The translations under genes and the position numbers were made by a program. A stretch of 64,000 nucleotides of DNA from Bacteroidales bacterium (GTDB lineage: Bacteria; Bacteroidota; Bacteroidia; Bacteroidales; JAADJA01): assembly GCA_021740645.1 (NCBI GenBank), contig JAIOZL010000005.1, positions 124,001 through 188,000 on the forward strand, written 5' to 3'. Positions 16,834-26,068 of this stretch are shown piece after piece. The notes beneath the pieces are model-generated. The model ran no database searches. It worked only from the letters and a program-made list of their open reading frames with translations, and was not told the origin of the DNA. Each line of letters starts with the position of its first letter. Positions within the stretch are counted from its first letter, which is position 1.

Positions 16834-18579
16834 TTAAATTACAATTTTCAGCTTCAATTCATCCAACTGCTCTTTGGAAATAACTGAAGGAGAATCTATC
16901 ATTACGTCTCTTCCAGAATTGTTTTTTGGGAATGCAATGTAATCACGAATTGAATCAGATCCCCCGAATAAAGCTACCAACCTGTCGAAACCAAGGGCAA
17001 TTCCACCATGGGGAGGTGCACCATATTCAAAGGCATTCATCAGGAATCCGAATTGATCCTGAGCCTCTTCCTCCGTAAACCCTAAGAGATTGAACATCTG
17101 TTTTTGCAAGGCTTTATTGTGGATACGAATGGATCCTCCACCAATTTCCACACCGTTGATCACCATGTCGTAAGCATTAGCCCTTACACTCCCCGGTTCT
17201 GTTTTCATTTTTTCAATGTCTTCGGGCTTGGGTGAGGTAAATGGATGATGCATGGCATAAAAACGTTGGGTTTCTTCATCCCATTCTAACAGTGGAAAGT
17301 CAGTTACCCAGAGAGGTTTAAAAACATTTGGATCCCGCAATCCAAGATGGTTACCTATTTCAAGGCGCAGCTCATTTAGTGCTTTGCGGGTATGATTTGT
17401 CTCTCCTGAAAGAACCAACAAAAGATCACCAGGTTTTGCTTCCATTTTTTCTGCCCAGCTTTTCAGGGCTTCCTGATCAAAAAACTTATCCACTGAAGAT
17501 TTGAAAGTACCATCCTCATTGCATTTCACATAAACCAATCCTTTTGCTCCAATTTGTGGTTTTTTTACAAAGTCTGTTAATTTATCGAGTTGTTTTCTTG
17601 AATATTCACCACAGCCATCAGCTTTAAACCCAACTACCAATTGCGCTTCATCAAAAACAATAAATCCTTTGTCCTTAGCAACATCATTCAGTTCAACGAA
17701 TTTCATCCCAAAGCGTAAATCCGGCTTGTCTGAACCATAAAATTTCATGGCATCGGAATAGGTCATCCAGGGGAAGTCTTCAATTTCAATATTTTTTACT
17801 TTCCTGAATAAATGTTTAGCCAATCCTTCAAAGGTTTTTAAAATATCCTCCTGTTCTACAAAGGACATTTCGCAGTCAATCTGGGTAAATTCAGGTTGTC
17901 GGTCGGCTCTTAGATCCTCATCCCTGAAACATCTCACGATTTGGAAATATCGGTCGTATCCTGCCACCATAAGCAGTTGTTTAAATGTTTGTGGCGATTG
18001 CGGTAAAGCATAAAACTGCCCTTCATTCATTCTTGACGGTACCACAAAGTCGCGTGCTCCTTCAGGGGTAGATTTAATAAGAAAGGGAGTTTCAATTTCA
18101 AAAAAGCCGATAGAATCCAAATAATTCCGGGTTTCAATTCCCATTTTATGTCTCAGTGCCAGATTCTTTTTCACTGGATTTCTTCTGAGATCGAGGTAAC
18201 GGTATTTCATCCTTAACTCTTCACCACCATCTGTTTCATCCTCAATGGTAAAAGGTGGGACCAAAGATTTATTAAGTATGCTTAAAGAATCAATAATAAT
18301 CTCAATTTCACCTGTTGCGATATTTAAGTTTTTATTGCTACGTTCAGTAACTTTACCGGATACTGAAATAACAAATTCACGCCCAAGTTTTCTGGCCTGT
18401 GCACAAAGTTCAGCATTGGTTTCCATATTAAAAACCAATTGAGTAATCCCATAACGATCGCGTAAATCAACGAAAGTCATTCCTCCAAGGTCTCTTGATT
18501 TTTGCACCCATCCCGACAGGTTTACACGCTTATCGATATGATTTTTTGTTAATTCCCCGCAATTATGTGAACGTAACAT
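16834..18579 (-). CDS. aspS: Aspartyl-tRNA synthetase AspS
   Basis: Class II synthetase charging tRNA-Asp. The N-terminal OB-fold anticodon-binding domain ([21 protein letters not shown] written in part) is followed by the catalytic core with motif 2 [20 protein letters not shown], a GAD insertion domain typical of bacterial AspRS, and motif 3 [16 protein letters not shown]. The 581-residue length matches the bacterial type. Adjacent motif [18 protein letters not shown] is also characteristic. It ends 5 bases from the convergent tricorn-like gene, with no terminator visible between. Confidence 0.97.
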   Translation of the reverse strand: MLRSHNCGELTKNHIDKRVNLSGWVQKSRDLGGMTFVDLRDRYGITQLVFNMETNAELCAQARKLGREFVISVSGKVTERSNKNLNIATGEIEIIIDSLSILNKSLVPPFTIEDETDGGEELRMKYRYLDLRRNPVKKNLALRHKMGIETRNYLDSIGFFEIETPFLIKSTPEGARDFVVPSRMNEGQFYALPQSPQTFKQLLMVAGYDRYFQIVRCFRDEDLRADRQPEFTQIDCEMSFVEQEDILKTFEGLAKHLFRKVKNIEIEDFPWMTYSDAMKFYGSDKPDLRFGMKFVELNDVAKDKGFIVFDEAQLVVGFKADGCGEYSRKQLDKLTDFVKKPQIGAKGLVYVKCNEDGTFKSSVDKFFDQEALKSWAEKMEAKPGDLLLVLSGETNHTRKALNELRLEIGNHLGLRDPNVFKPLWVTDFPLLEWDEETQRFYAMHHPFTSPKPEDIEKMKTEPGSVRANAYDMVINGVEIGGGSIRIHNKALQKQMFNLLGFTEEEAQDQFGFLMNAFEYGAPPHGGIALGFDRLVALFGGSDSIRDYIAFPKNNSGRDVMIDSPSVISKEQLDELKLKIVI

Positions 18580-18710
18580 TTTATTTTAAGATTTTAATTT
18601 TCAGATATACAAATTGGCTGCGAAATTAGGAAAAATGAAAATGATTAAGGTATTTATTTTAGCTATTGACTCGCAGATTGTCAAAAACCGGAAGCAATTT
18701 GAAACGGGAA

Positions 18711-19406
18711 TCAAAGATCGTTAATGAAAATGATGCTTCCTCCATCAAACAGCGGCCCATCATAAAGTTCGATAATATCATAATTCAGCGCTTCTAAAAA
18801 AAGCCTTACGTTATTGCCTTCTTTATAATTATTTAAATTTCCGATAATGAAAACCCGGTCTTCAAGCACACCACATGCTCCGCCAAAAAAACCATGTTTT
18901 TGACCAGGAAGAATTATTCCGTCAGGATTTACATAAAGGACATTAAGTTTTGAATTTTGCAGAATCCTGTATATCCCCTCATCGGATGTGATGAAATTAT
19001 TATCTTTCAGTGGAAGTAAATTACACCTGGAATATCCCTGGTTTAAATGAATTAAATCAAGATCACCCTCATTATCGGTAATGCATGAATCAGTATACCT
19101 GAAATTATGCATCAAATATTTGTCAGTAGCAACTATATTATATTTCGCGGTTTCAGGAAATTTTTGCCCCAGCGGCTCTTCTCCCATCAAATATGAAATT
19201 TTATTCTGCTTCAATAATTCCACAAATTTCAGGGGTAGATTTGGAGCGATAATCAGTTGATTATTTATCCCACACATAAAAATATCAGGATGACCGGATA
19301 TGGCTTCATAAACTATCCCCTCAGAAAGGAAAGGAATGGTTTGCCCAAATTGCTCTAATTTTTTTTGGGCAGGGAATGGAATTCGTTCGTCAAAAAAGAT
19401 AAGCAT
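18711..19406 (-). CDS. Probable GME-fold (pentein-like) protein of unknown activity
   Basis: A 231-residue cytosolic protein without a signal peptide. It resembles the family recently labelled DUF6873, described as having the guanidine-modifying-enzyme (pentein) fold: repeated beta-rich units with Gly-rich turns, KHGFFGGACGVLEDRVFIIG in the second half and a C-terminal LFDGGSIIFIND. It is divergent from, and shares a promoter region with, a true pentein hydrolase (DDAH) at 19453. Cysteines are present (in SRCNLLPL and GGACGV), but none stands at the C-terminus like a classical pentein nucleophile, so it may not be a hydrolase. Family assignment is from memory of motifs. Confidence 0.55.
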   Translation of the reverse strand: MLIFFDERIPFPAQKKLEQFGQTIPFLSEGIVYEAISGHPDIFMCGINNQLIIAPNLPLKFVELLKQNKISYLMGEEPLGQKFPETAKYNIVATDKYLMHNFRYTDSCITDNEGDLDLIHLNQGYSRCNLLPLKDNNFITSDEGIYRILQNSKLNVLYVNPDGIILPGQKHGFFGGACGVLEDRVFIIGNLNNYKEGNNVRLFLEALNYDIIELYDGPLFDGGSIIFINDL

Positions 19407-19419
19407 ATATCAAAAATTG

Positions 19420-19427
19420 TATCTTCG
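19420..19427 (+). promoter_or_regulatory. Candidate -7 box of the DDAH gene
   Basis: TATCTTCG differs from TAnnTTTG by one base and lies 25 bases before the ATG at 19453. It is interleaved with the opposite promoter at 19433-19440. Confidence 0.35.
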
Positions 19428-19432
19428 CAGTG

Positions 19433-19440
19433 CAAATATA
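19433..19440 (-). promoter_or_regulatory. -7 promoter box of the GME-fold gene
   Basis: TATATTTG on the minus strand is an exact TAnnTTTG match, 26 bases before the ATG at 19406. With the plus-strand box it makes an overlapping divergent promoter pair. Confidence 0.5.
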
Positions 19441-19452
19441 AGTTTATCAAGG

Positions 19453-20214
19453 ATGTTCACCACAGCAATCGTAAAATTACCAGGAAAAAACCTTGCAAAT
19501 GGATTATCCCAGTCAAATCTTGGCCAGGTTGATTTCGACCTTGCACTAATGCAGCATCAACAATATATTTTGGCTTTGGAAACCTGTGGATTGGAAGTTA
19601 TAGTGCTGGATGCTGACGATAATTATCCTGATTCCACTTTTATTGAAGATGTAGCTTTATGCACTGATAAATTTGCCGTGGTGTGTAATCCAGGAGCGCC
19701 AAGCCGTAATGGAGAACAGAATGATTTGGAAGATTTACTTCCTGATCATTTTAGTAGTATAGAATACATAAATACACCGGGAACCGTTGAAGCAGGCGAT
19801 ATAATGATGGTGAGTGATCACTTTTATATTGGCCAGTCAGACCGCACTAATATTAATGGTGCTAAGCAAATGAAATACATTCTTCAAAAATATGGAAAGA
19901 CGGCCTCTATTGTTCCTCTTAATAAAATGCTCCATCTAAAAACAGGATTATCCTATCTCGAAAACAATAATCTATTGATTTCCGGAGAGTTTATTGAAAA
20001 TCCGGAATTTAAGGATTTTAACAAAATTATAATTTCTGAAAAAGAAGCTTATGCTGCTAATTCGCTCTGGATAAACGGTAATGTGCTGGTCCCGGAAGGT
20101 TATCCCGATACGTTGCAAAAAATTGAAGACGCAGGTTATAAGGTTTTAGAAATAGATGTTTCAGAATTCAGGAAACTGGATGGGGGACTCAGTTGCCTTT
20201 CCCTTCGTTTTTGA
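19453..20214 (+). CDS. Dimethylarginine dimethylaminohydrolase-like (DDAH) protein
   Basis: Pentein-fold hydrolase; DDAH turns N-omega-methylated arginine into citrulline and methylamines, while related enzymes hydrolyse arginine. The 253-residue length is normal. Catalytic residues are visible: His161 in LHLKTGLSYL and the C-terminal nucleophile Cys248 in LDGGLSCLSLRF. Substrate-binding segments DSTFIEDVAL and VEAGDIMMV are also typical. The ATG at 19453 (MFTTAIVKLPGKNLANGLS) is chosen; the longer frame reads back through the promoters into the divergent gene. Exact substrate cannot be fixed by sequence. Confidence 0.85.
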   Translation: MFTTAIVKLPGKNLANGLSQSNLGQVDFDLALMQHQQYILALETCGLEVIVLDADDNYPDSTFIEDVALCTDKFAVVCNPGAPSRNGEQNDLEDLLPDHFSSIEYINTPGTVEAGDIMMVSDHFYIGQSDRTNINGAKQMKYILQKYGKTASIVPLNKMLHLKTGLSYLENNNLLISGEFIENPEFKDFNKIIISEKEAYAANSLWINGNVLVPEGYPDTLQKIEDAGYKVLEIDVSEFRKLDGGLSCLSLRF

Positions 20215-20256
20215 AAATTTCGTAATTTTATTAGCTTAATTTTAACTTCGAATAGA

Positions 20257-20841
20257 ATGAATCAATTGAAGCTACTTTCTATCCTTGTTTTTCTTTTCCT
20301 GTTAAATTCATGCGGGCATAAATACCCCAGGGTTTTGATCTTGACAGAAATCGGTACCATAGAAGTGGAACTTTATACAGATAAAGCACCCATTACTGCT
20401 AACAATTTCATCAGGTATGTGAAGGAAGAAAGGTTTAAAGGTGCCACATTTTATCGAACGGTTCATCTAAGAAACCAACCGGATTCAAAAATAAAGATTC
20501 AAGTAATCCAGGGGGGGGTATATGAAGATGATCATCCACAAATGCTGCCACCTATTAAACATGAGCCAACTAATATAACGGGTATTTTGCATAAAGATGG
20601 AGTGATATCCATGGCCCGCTATGAACCAGGCACTGCCACCAGTGAATTTTTTATTTGTGTGGGAGATCAGCCCTCTTTAGATTATGATGGGCAAAGGAAT
20701 GAAGATGGTTTTGGTTTTGCTGCTTTCGGAAAAGTAGTGGATGGAATGGATGTGGTAGAGCAAATCCATACATCTACGGCAGAGGGTCAATATTTGGATC
20801 CACGCATCAGGATATTGGATATGATTTATAAACCCGATTAA
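20257..20841 (+). CDS. Cyclophilin-type peptidyl-prolyl isomerase lipoprotein
   Basis: A 194-residue lipoprotein: a short hydrophobic leader ends in the lipobox LLNSC (Cys19). The cyclophilin domain begins LTEIGTIEVELYTDKAPITANNF (in part) and has FYRTVH, VIQGG, GVISMARYEPGTATSEFFI and GFAAFGKVVDGMDVV, which together make the proline isomerase core. The active-site region FYR and the QGG and EFFI strands are intact. It is expected to help fold proteins in the periplasm, anchored to a membrane. It follows the DDAH gene by 42 bases on the same strand. Confidence 0.93.
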   Translation: MNQLKLLSILVFLFLLNSCGHKYPRVLILTEIGTIEVELYTDKAPITANNFIRYVKEERFKGATFYRTVHLRNQPDSKIKIQVIQGGVYEDDHPQMLPPIKHEPTNITGILHKDGVISMARYEPGTATSEFFICVGDQPSLDYDGQRNEDGFGFAAFGKVVDGMDVVEQIHTSTAEGQYLDPRIRILDMIYKPD

Positions 20842-20876
20842 CAGGAAATTTAAATTTACCTTATGTTACTGATACT

Positions 20877-21251
20877 ATGCCTCAGATAAGACTTGAATAT
20901 TCAGGGAATATTGCTCCTCCCGGGGTAGAAGAAATTTTCCCGCAAATCCACCAACTGTTGAATGAACTGGCTGGTATCCCAATTGGTAATTGTAAAAGCC
21001 GATTGGTTAAACTTGATGAATATTTTGTATCAGAAGGAGAAATAAATCAAGCTTTCGCACACCTGGAGATTGCTTTATTAGAAGGCCGTTCAAAGGAAAT
21101 CAAACAAAAAATTGGCAATGGTTGTCTTCAATTACTCAAAAATCATTTTCTCCATGAACAGCATCAAAAGGATATCCAAATCACTGTTGAAGTAAGAGAT
21201 CTTATCCATGATTGTTATTTTAAATTCCCTGAGGGCACCCTATCAAAATAA
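20877..21251 (+). CDS. 5-carboxymethyl-2-hydroxymuconate isomerase-like tautomerase
   Basis: A 124-residue protein with the N-terminal Pro2 (MPQIRLEYSGN) that serves as catalytic base in the tautomerase superfamily, and the CHMI-type pattern SRLVKLDEYFVSEGEINQAF, LEIALLEGRSKEIKQKIG and ITVEVRDL. In HpaF/HpcD enzymes this fold isomerises an intermediate of homoprotocatechuate breakdown. No other aromatic catabolism genes are near, so the physiological substrate here is unknown. It starts 36 bases after the cyclophilin gene and ends 5 bases before the next gene, forming a short operon with the unknown protein and the FkbM methyltransferase. Confidence 0.82.
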   Translation: MPQIRLEYSGNIAPPGVEEIFPQIHQLLNELAGIPIGNCKSRLVKLDEYFVSEGEINQAFAHLEIALLEGRSKEIKQKIGNGCLQLLKNHFLHEQHQKDIQITVEVRDLIHDCYFKFPEGTLSK

Positions 21252-21256
21252 ATGCT

Positions 21257-21526
21257 ATGGATACGATAAGTGTAAAAAAATTTAACCAGATCGAATTTGA
21301 AGTGACTGTGGAATCAAGGATCACAACCATTCATAAAGTTTCACTGCCCCTGGCCTATTATCAAAAACTCACCTCAGGAAAAATACCCGCTGAAATACTC
21401 ATTGAAAAATCCTTTGAGTTTCTTCTCCAGCGTGAGCCCAACTCAAGTATATTAAAAAGTTTCGAATTATCGGTAATCGGGCGTTATTTCTCCGAGTTTG
21501 AGGAGGTAATCAAATCACGAATTTAA
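21257..21526 (+). CDS. Hypothetical protein, 89 aa
   Basis: A small soluble protein of mixed alpha/beta composition (MDTISVKKFNQIEFEVTVES at the start, EILIEKSFEFLLQREPNSS later). No signal peptide, membrane segment or family motif is recognised. It is tightly packed between the tautomerase (5 bases upstream) and the FkbM methyltransferase (5 bases downstream), and codon use looks like that of its neighbours, so it is likely a real gene in that operon. Function unknown. Confidence 0.7.
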   Translation: MDTISVKKFNQIEFEVTVESRITTIHKVSLPLAYYQKLTSGKIPAEILIEKSFEFLLQREPNSSILKSFELSVIGRYFSEFEEVIKSRI

Positions 21527-21531
21527 GCATT

Positions 21532-22299
21532 GTGTTAAAATCCATAGGAAAATATTATTTTCAAAAAAAAGGCTTTTATCCCGTAAAGATCAATGGCCGG
21601 AAATTCAAGGGAGATCCTTTCCATATTGGATTCTGGCGGATTGTCAATAAAGGTGGTTTTGAACCTGAATTTTATAATCTGCTGGATCAGGCACTTAGCA
21701 AAGAAATGGTTTATTGTGATATTGGATCATGGATTGGCCCTACGGTTGTATACGCTTCAGCATTGTGCAAACAAATTTATGCCTTTGAACCAGATCCCAC
21801 GGCATATCCATATTTACTTCAGAATATTCAAACGAATAAACTTGATAATATAACAACCCATAACATTGCTATAGGTAATGAAAATGGCAGTATTAAAATG
21901 GGCAGTCATGGCGGGCAATTGGGAGATAGTATGACAAGTATGGTAAATATCGGGAATGTTTCAAATACCATTGAAGTCCCGGCCAGGAAATGGAGTACAT
22001 GGCTTAAGGAAAACAATTATCCCGTAATTGATTTTTTAAAAATAGATATTGAAGGAGGTGAAGTGGAATTAATTCCCTCCATGGCAGATTATTTAAAAGA
22101 GGTTAAGCCCATTCTACATTTATCTTTTCATGGACCATTTTTAAAAAAGGATGACAGGGACATTTTACTTTCTTCGATTTTTGAGGTGCTTGAAATTTAT
22201 CCAAAGTGGTACAATGAAAAGGGGGAAGAAATCAAATATGAACAAAGAATATTAGAGCGTGCCTGCACTCATTTTTTATCACTTTATTTCAGGCCATAG
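21532..22299 (+). CDS. FkbM family methyltransferase
   Basis: AdoMet-dependent methyltransferase of the FkbM type, often O-methylating sugars or lipid-linked glycans. It has motif I as VYCDIGSWIGPTVVYAS, the acidic ribose-binding strand with YAFEPDPTAYPYLLQN, and the characteristic IDFLKIDIEGGEVELI. Length (255) is normal. It uses a GTG start at 21532. It is the last gene of the tautomerase operon and converges on the LytTR gene with only 3 bases between them. Confidence 0.88.
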   Translation: MLKSIGKYYFQKKGFYPVKINGRKFKGDPFHIGFWRIVNKGGFEPEFYNLLDQALSKEMVYCDIGSWIGPTVVYASALCKQIYAFEPDPTAYPYLLQNIQTNKLDNITTHNIAIGNENGSIKMGSHGGQLGDSMTSMVNIGNVSNTIEVPARKWSTWLKENNYPVIDFLKIDIEGGEVELIPSMADYLKEVKPILHLSFHGPFLKKDDRDILLSSIFEVLEIYPKWYNEKGEEIKYEQRILERACTHFLSLYFRP

Positions 22300-22302
22300 G
22301 GC

Positions 22303-23040
22303 CTACATTGTTTCAAAAACCTTAAACAGGATATCTTTTTTCCGGGAAGAAACAGGAACGATGGAATCATCGGACATTACCAGGTGGCCTCCCTCTGATT
22401 TGTCATAGCGCAAAATATAATCCAGGTTCACCAGGTGGGATTGATGGGTACGGAAAAAACCTGAAGAACCCAACATTTCTTCAAATTCCTTTAGTGTTTT
22501 TGAGACAAGCAACTTTTCTGCATTATTTAAATAGAAGGTGGTGTAATTAACATCGGCTTCGCATCGAATAATGTTTTTGATGTTTACAATGTGGATGCTT
22601 TCTGCTGTTTTTAATACTATTTTTTTAATCTTTTCAAGGTTATCCAAAAGCACACTTAACTTGAGCTCAGTATCCTCTTTTTGAATACTTAGCTTAGCTT
22701 TTTCCACAGCATTTAAGAGATCTCCGGCCACAATTGGTTTAAGTATGTAATCAATGGCGCTGAATTTAAAGGCCTGTATGGCATACTCCTCGTGGGCAGT
22801 AATAAAAATAACCCTGAATTTGAGGTGATCAAATTTTCGTAAAAGATCAAAACCAGTCCCGTCCGTCAGTTGGATATCCAATAAAACAAGGTCAGGGGAG
22901 GTCTTTTTAATGAGGGCATATGCTGATTTTATATCATCGGCTTCTCCTTTTATTTCTATTTCGGTTTGGCTTAATCCCAGGATATTAATAATGGTTTCAC
23001 GGGCTTTACTTTCGTCATCAATTATTGCTATTGAAATCAT
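22303..23040 (-). CDS. LytTR-type response regulator
   Basis: A 245-residue regulator with a receiver domain (acidic pocket IIDDE, phospho-acceptor Asp55 in LVLLDIQL, Thr81 in IFITAHEEY, Lys101 in YILKPI) and a C-terminal LytTR DNA-binding domain (about 140-240, with IVNIKNIIRCEADVNYTTF and FFRTHQSHLVNL). It is expected to be phosphorylated by the TPR kinase just upstream in the same direction and then bind promoter repeats. It is the intact paralogue of the broken regulator at 10303 and serves as reference for it. It has its own -7 box at 23076-23083. Confidence 0.93.
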   Translation of the reverse strand: MISIAIIDDESKARETIINILGLSQTEIEIKGEADDIKSAYALIKKTSPDLVLLDIQLTDGTGFDLLRKFDHLKFRVIFITAHEEYAIQAFKFSAIDYILKPIVAGDLLNAVEKAKLSIQKEDTELKLSVLLDNLEKIKKIVLKTAESIHIVNIKNIIRCEADVNYTTFYLNNAEKLLVSKTLKEFEEMLGSSGFFRTHQSHLVNLDYILRYDKSEGGHLVMSDDSIVPVSSRKKDILFKVFETM

Positions 23041-23075
23041 ACCTGGTTAGAAAATTCTATGGTTGTTAATTCTTA

Positions 23076-23083
23076 CAAATATA
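23076..23083 (-). promoter_or_regulatory. -7 promoter box of the LytTR regulator
   Basis: TATATTTG on the minus strand matches TAnnTTTG, 35 bases before the ATG at 23040, in the gap after the kinase stop. It suggests independent transcription of the regulator. Confidence 0.45.
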
Positions 23084-23097
23084 CTATCTTTTTGATT

Positions 23098-25212
23098 TTA
23101 ATCTAAAGTATTCTTTATTTGATAGGGCATATTAAACTTCACGCGGGTTCCATTTGGTATACCATTATCGTCTTTGAGATCTTCAATTATCAGTTCAAAC
23201 CTCTGACGGTTTTTCCTTTCCATTATAGCCAGGCGCTCGCGGGTTATAGAAGTGGCCATCGACTGGTGTTGCTTTTTATTTTGAATCTCCTGAGATTTTT
23301 CACGGCCTACCCCATTATCTTCAATAATGCAGCTTATGTCATGTTTTCTTTGTACAAAGTGAATTCTAAGCATCCCTCTTTCCAATTTGTGACGCAGGCC
23401 ATGTTCAATGGCATTTTCAATAAAAGGCTGAGCCAGCATGGGAGGGATAAAAAGGGTGGCCTCATTTATATCAGGATTTAGTTCGATCTGATAGTCAAAT
23501 TTCTGATCAAAGCGCAAAGCCTGCAACTCGATATAAACCTTTAACATTTTTATTTCTTTTTCCAAACTAACGAATTCAACCCGTGAGTTTTCGAGGGTGA
23601 TCCGGATCAGGTCGGCAAACTTAGCCAGGTAATCTCCTGCTTCCACCGCTTCCCTTTTATAGATATAACTTTGTATGGCAATAAGTGAATTAAAAATAAA
23701 ATGAGGGTTCATTTGCGACCGCATTAACTTTTGTTCCAGTTCCACCGACCTGTGTTTAACACGTAACTGATGATTTCTCAAAAGGATGTAACCGATAATT
23801 AATAACAAACCTATCCCTATCAAAGTCGCAAAATATAGGCGGTTCCTTCTGCTCAGTTTTAAATCCTGAACCTCGTTTTTTTCTTCCAGCAAAGCGAGTT
23901 GATGTTCCTTTTTTTCCGACTCATATTTCACTTCCATTTCGGTTATGGCTTTATATTTTTCAGCATTAAAAAGACTATCTTTTAATCTGGAATAGACCTT
24001 ATACAGGTCGAAAGCTTTTTGGTGCCAGCCTACTTCTTCATATATTTCTGATAGGTTGATACTGGCTTCCACAATAAGTTCGAATGAACCCATTGCATTG
24101 GCAATATCCAGGCCTTGCTGCGACATCGATATGGCTTTTGATAATTCGTTCCTGTTTTTATAAATAGCTCCCAGCTTAATAAGTGCTTCAGCCTGCCGGG
24201 CCATATCCTGTTCCGAAAGGGAAATTTTTAAGGCTTTATTGTAATAGATAATGGCTTTATCGTCGTCGCCTTCCTGTCGATATGAATCACCGAATAAAAT
24301 ATAACAATCATCCAGTTCGTGGGAGTAGCCCGATTCCTCGTATAATTCAAGCGCTTTATTATAAAACTCATGTGCTGTTTTTGGTTCATTCATATTGGCA
24401 TATACATACCCAATGTTGAGGTAGCAGGTGTTTTCTCTCACTTTATCATCCGTGCTTTTGGCCAGGGATAACGAACGGCTGTAATACTCCAGGGCTTTAT
24501 TGAAATCTAATTGTTTACTGTAAATATCACCAATGTTTTGATAGCATGCAGCTACCCTTCTGTCGTGGTTTAAACTTTCAAGGGTTTTTAATGCTTCGAG
24601 GTATAAATTCAGAGCAATGGTAAGGTAGCCCTGTTCTTTATAAATGTTTCCTGTGTTTATTTTACAACTTGCTATCCATGATGTATCACTGGTTTTTTCG
24701 GCGTAATCCAGTGCTTTGTTGTAATAGGTCTGGGCAAGGTCGTATTTCCCTTGATTTTTATAAACAATTCCAATTTCACTATAACATTCTGATAGCAGTC
24801 CCACATTATCCATTTTTTCAACCTTTTCGAGTGCTTCAAAATAGAATTTTAAGGCTTCTTCATATTTACTTTGGTAAAAAAACTCTATCCCAAATTCAAT
24901 TAATCCCCTGATCTCAAAATATTGATACCTAATAAACAGGGGAGAATTTATTTTTTCCTCTTTCTTTAATTGGCCCAGGTTTTGCCGGATGACATTTAAC
25001 GCCTGGGTATAATAAAACAATAATGAATCGGATGGGCCATTAATATACAGGTCGCCCATTTTAAACAAAGTATGTATCCTGGTAGTATCGTGTTGTGCAT
25101 CCCTCAGTTGTTTTTGAAGGTTTGAAAGGCTTTCCTCAGCACGTGCGTTAAAGCATAAGCTCATCATCATGAGTAAAAGAGAGAAAGCCAAATATTTTTT
25201 AGGATAAACCAA
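23098..25212 (-). CDS. TPR-containing LytS-type sensor histidine kinase
   Basis: A 704-residue kinase with an N-terminal signal or anchor helix, about eight tetratricopeptide repeats (about 60-410; repeated patterns such as ALxYYxxAL), a coiled coil, a membrane helix (about 458-478) and a His_kinase domain. The phospho-acceptor is His504 in QMNPHFIFNSL, followed by ATP-binding motifs FIENAIEHGL and IEDNGVGR. The TPR part probably senses a periplasmic protein partner. A TTG start at 25212 keeps the basic n-region (VYPKK) of the signal; the first ATG (25170) would remove it. It partners the LytTR gene 57 bases downstream. Confidence 0.9.
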   Translation of the reverse strand: MVYPKKYLAFSLLLMMMSLCFNARAEESLSNLQKQLRDAQHDTTRIHTLFKMGDLYINGPSDSLLFYYTQALNVIRQNLGQLKKEEKINSPLFIRYQYFEIRGLIEFGIEFFYQSKYEEALKFYFEALEKVEKMDNVGLLSECYSEIGIVYKNQGKYDLAQTYYNKALDYAEKTSDTSWIASCKINTGNIYKEQGYLTIALNLYLEALKTLESLNHDRRVAACYQNIGDIYSKQLDFNKALEYYSRSLSLAKSTDDKVRENTCYLNIGYVYANMNEPKTAHEFYNKALELYEESGYSHELDDCYILFGDSYRQEGDDDKAIIYYNKALKISLSEQDMARQAEALIKLGAIYKNRNELSKAISMSQQGLDIANAMGSFELIVEASINLSEIYEEVGWHQKAFDLYKVYSRLKDSLFNAEKYKAITEMEVKYESEKKEHQLALLEEKNEVQDLKLSRRNRLYFATLIGIGLLLIIGYILLRNHQLRVKHRSVELEQKLMRSQMNPHFIFNSLIAIQSYIYKREAVEAGDYLAKFADLIRITLENSRVEFVSLEKEIKMLKVYIELQALRFDQKFDYQIELNPDINEATLFIPPMLAQPFIENAIEHGLRHKLERGMLRIHFVQRKHDISCIIEDNGVGREKSQEIQNKKQHQSMATSITRERLAIMERKNRQRFELIIEDLKDDNGIPNGTRVKFNMPYQIKNTLD

Positions 25213-25265
25213 TGCGGCAAAAATTACATGAATTATTTAATTTGTGTAGAAAAATAAATCCTAAA

Positions 25266-25273
25266 CAAATATA
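25266..25273 (-). promoter_or_regulatory. -7 promoter box of the TPR kinase
   Basis: TATATTTG on the minus strand, an exact TAnnTTTG match, 53 bases before the TTG start at 25212. Confidence 0.45.
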
Positions 25274-25296
25274 AGGAAAAGTAATTTCAGGAGCCT

Positions 25297-25971
25297 TTAT
25301 ACACTAGAAAGTATGTTCTCCAGGTTTTCAAACCTTTGCTGATAATCTTTTTGTGAACGGGTAATGATCTCAAAAGCATCCTCTTTACTAAAGACATCGG
25401 TTATTTCCACGTCGCGGGGATTACCGGGAAGGTCCTTATAGGTAAGAAAATAATGTTTCATCCGGTCGACCACCAAATGAGGCAGGTCACTGATATCCTT
25501 ATAATCCTGGTATAATGCATCGTTGTTTAAAACGGCTACCAGTTTATCGTCTGATTCATTTCCATCAATCATTCTAAAACCGCCTAAGGGCCTGGCCATA
25601 ACAAGAATATCGCCATGAACGATATCCTTTTCAGTCAATATACAGATATCAATGGGATCGCCATCTCCCTTTATGTCCTTCTTCCCGGTTTTTTCCATGC
25701 AAAATTTGGCTACATTTTTTCCACTATAGGTCTGGGGAATAAAGCCATAGAGTGCAGGCACTACATTTGAATATTTCTGAGGCCGGTCTATTTTTAAATA
25801 CCCTGTCACTTTATCAACTTCATACTTTACGGTATCGGTAGGAACCATTTCAATAAAGCATGTAATGACCTGAGGTGCATCTTTTCCTATATCCACCCCA
25901 TGCCAGGGATGCGACTTATACCTTAGTCCCATCAGTTTCCCGATAGGGTCCATTAATCTGTTTGATGCCAT
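25297..25971 (-). CDS. ppa: Inorganic pyrophosphatase
   Basis: Soluble family I diphosphatase that hydrolyses pyrophosphate to phosphate, pulling biosynthetic reactions forward. The signature DGDPIDIC (D-x-D-P-x-D) carries metal-binding Asp residues; KIDRPQKYSNVVPALYGFIP and GFRMIDGNESDDKLVAV match other conserved segments of the active site. Length (224) and motif spacing suit the form found in Bacteroidota. A promoter box overlaps the end of the upstream LRR gene, so it is probably transcribed separately. Confidence 0.93.
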   Translation of the reverse strand: MASNRLMDPIGKLMGLRYKSHPWHGVDIGKDAPQVITCFIEMVPTDTVKYEVDKVTGYLKIDRPQKYSNVVPALYGFIPQTYSGKNVAKFCMEKTGKKDIKGDGDPIDICILTEKDIVHGDILVMARPLGGFRMIDGNESDDKLVAVLNNDALYQDYKDISDLPHLVVDRMKHYFLTYKDLPGNPRDVEITDVFSKEDAFEIITRSQKDYQQRFENLENILSSV

Positions 25972-26060
25972 GATGTTTTTTTATTAGTATTTATATTTTT
26001 TAATGTTTCTTGATAGTTTTTAGTATTCAAGAATTGTCAATAGCTTAGTTTGTATAGCTG

Positions 26061-26068
26061 CAAAGCTA
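26061..26068 (-). promoter_or_regulatory. -7 promoter box of the pyrophosphatase gene
   Basis: TAGCTTTG on the minus strand fits TAnnTTTG; its first three bases are the TAG stop of the LRR gene. Predicted leader about 80 bases. Confidence 0.4.

Noticed and set aside
19336..19452. N-terminal extension of the DDAH gene
   Set aside because: It runs through both divergent promoters and into the opposite gene, and the family starts with the ATG at 19453.
22291..22304. Hairpin AGGCC-ATAG-GGCCT across the stop codons of the FkbM and LytTR genes
   Set aside because: The stem is only 5 bp and neither side has a T-run, so I do not call it a terminator.
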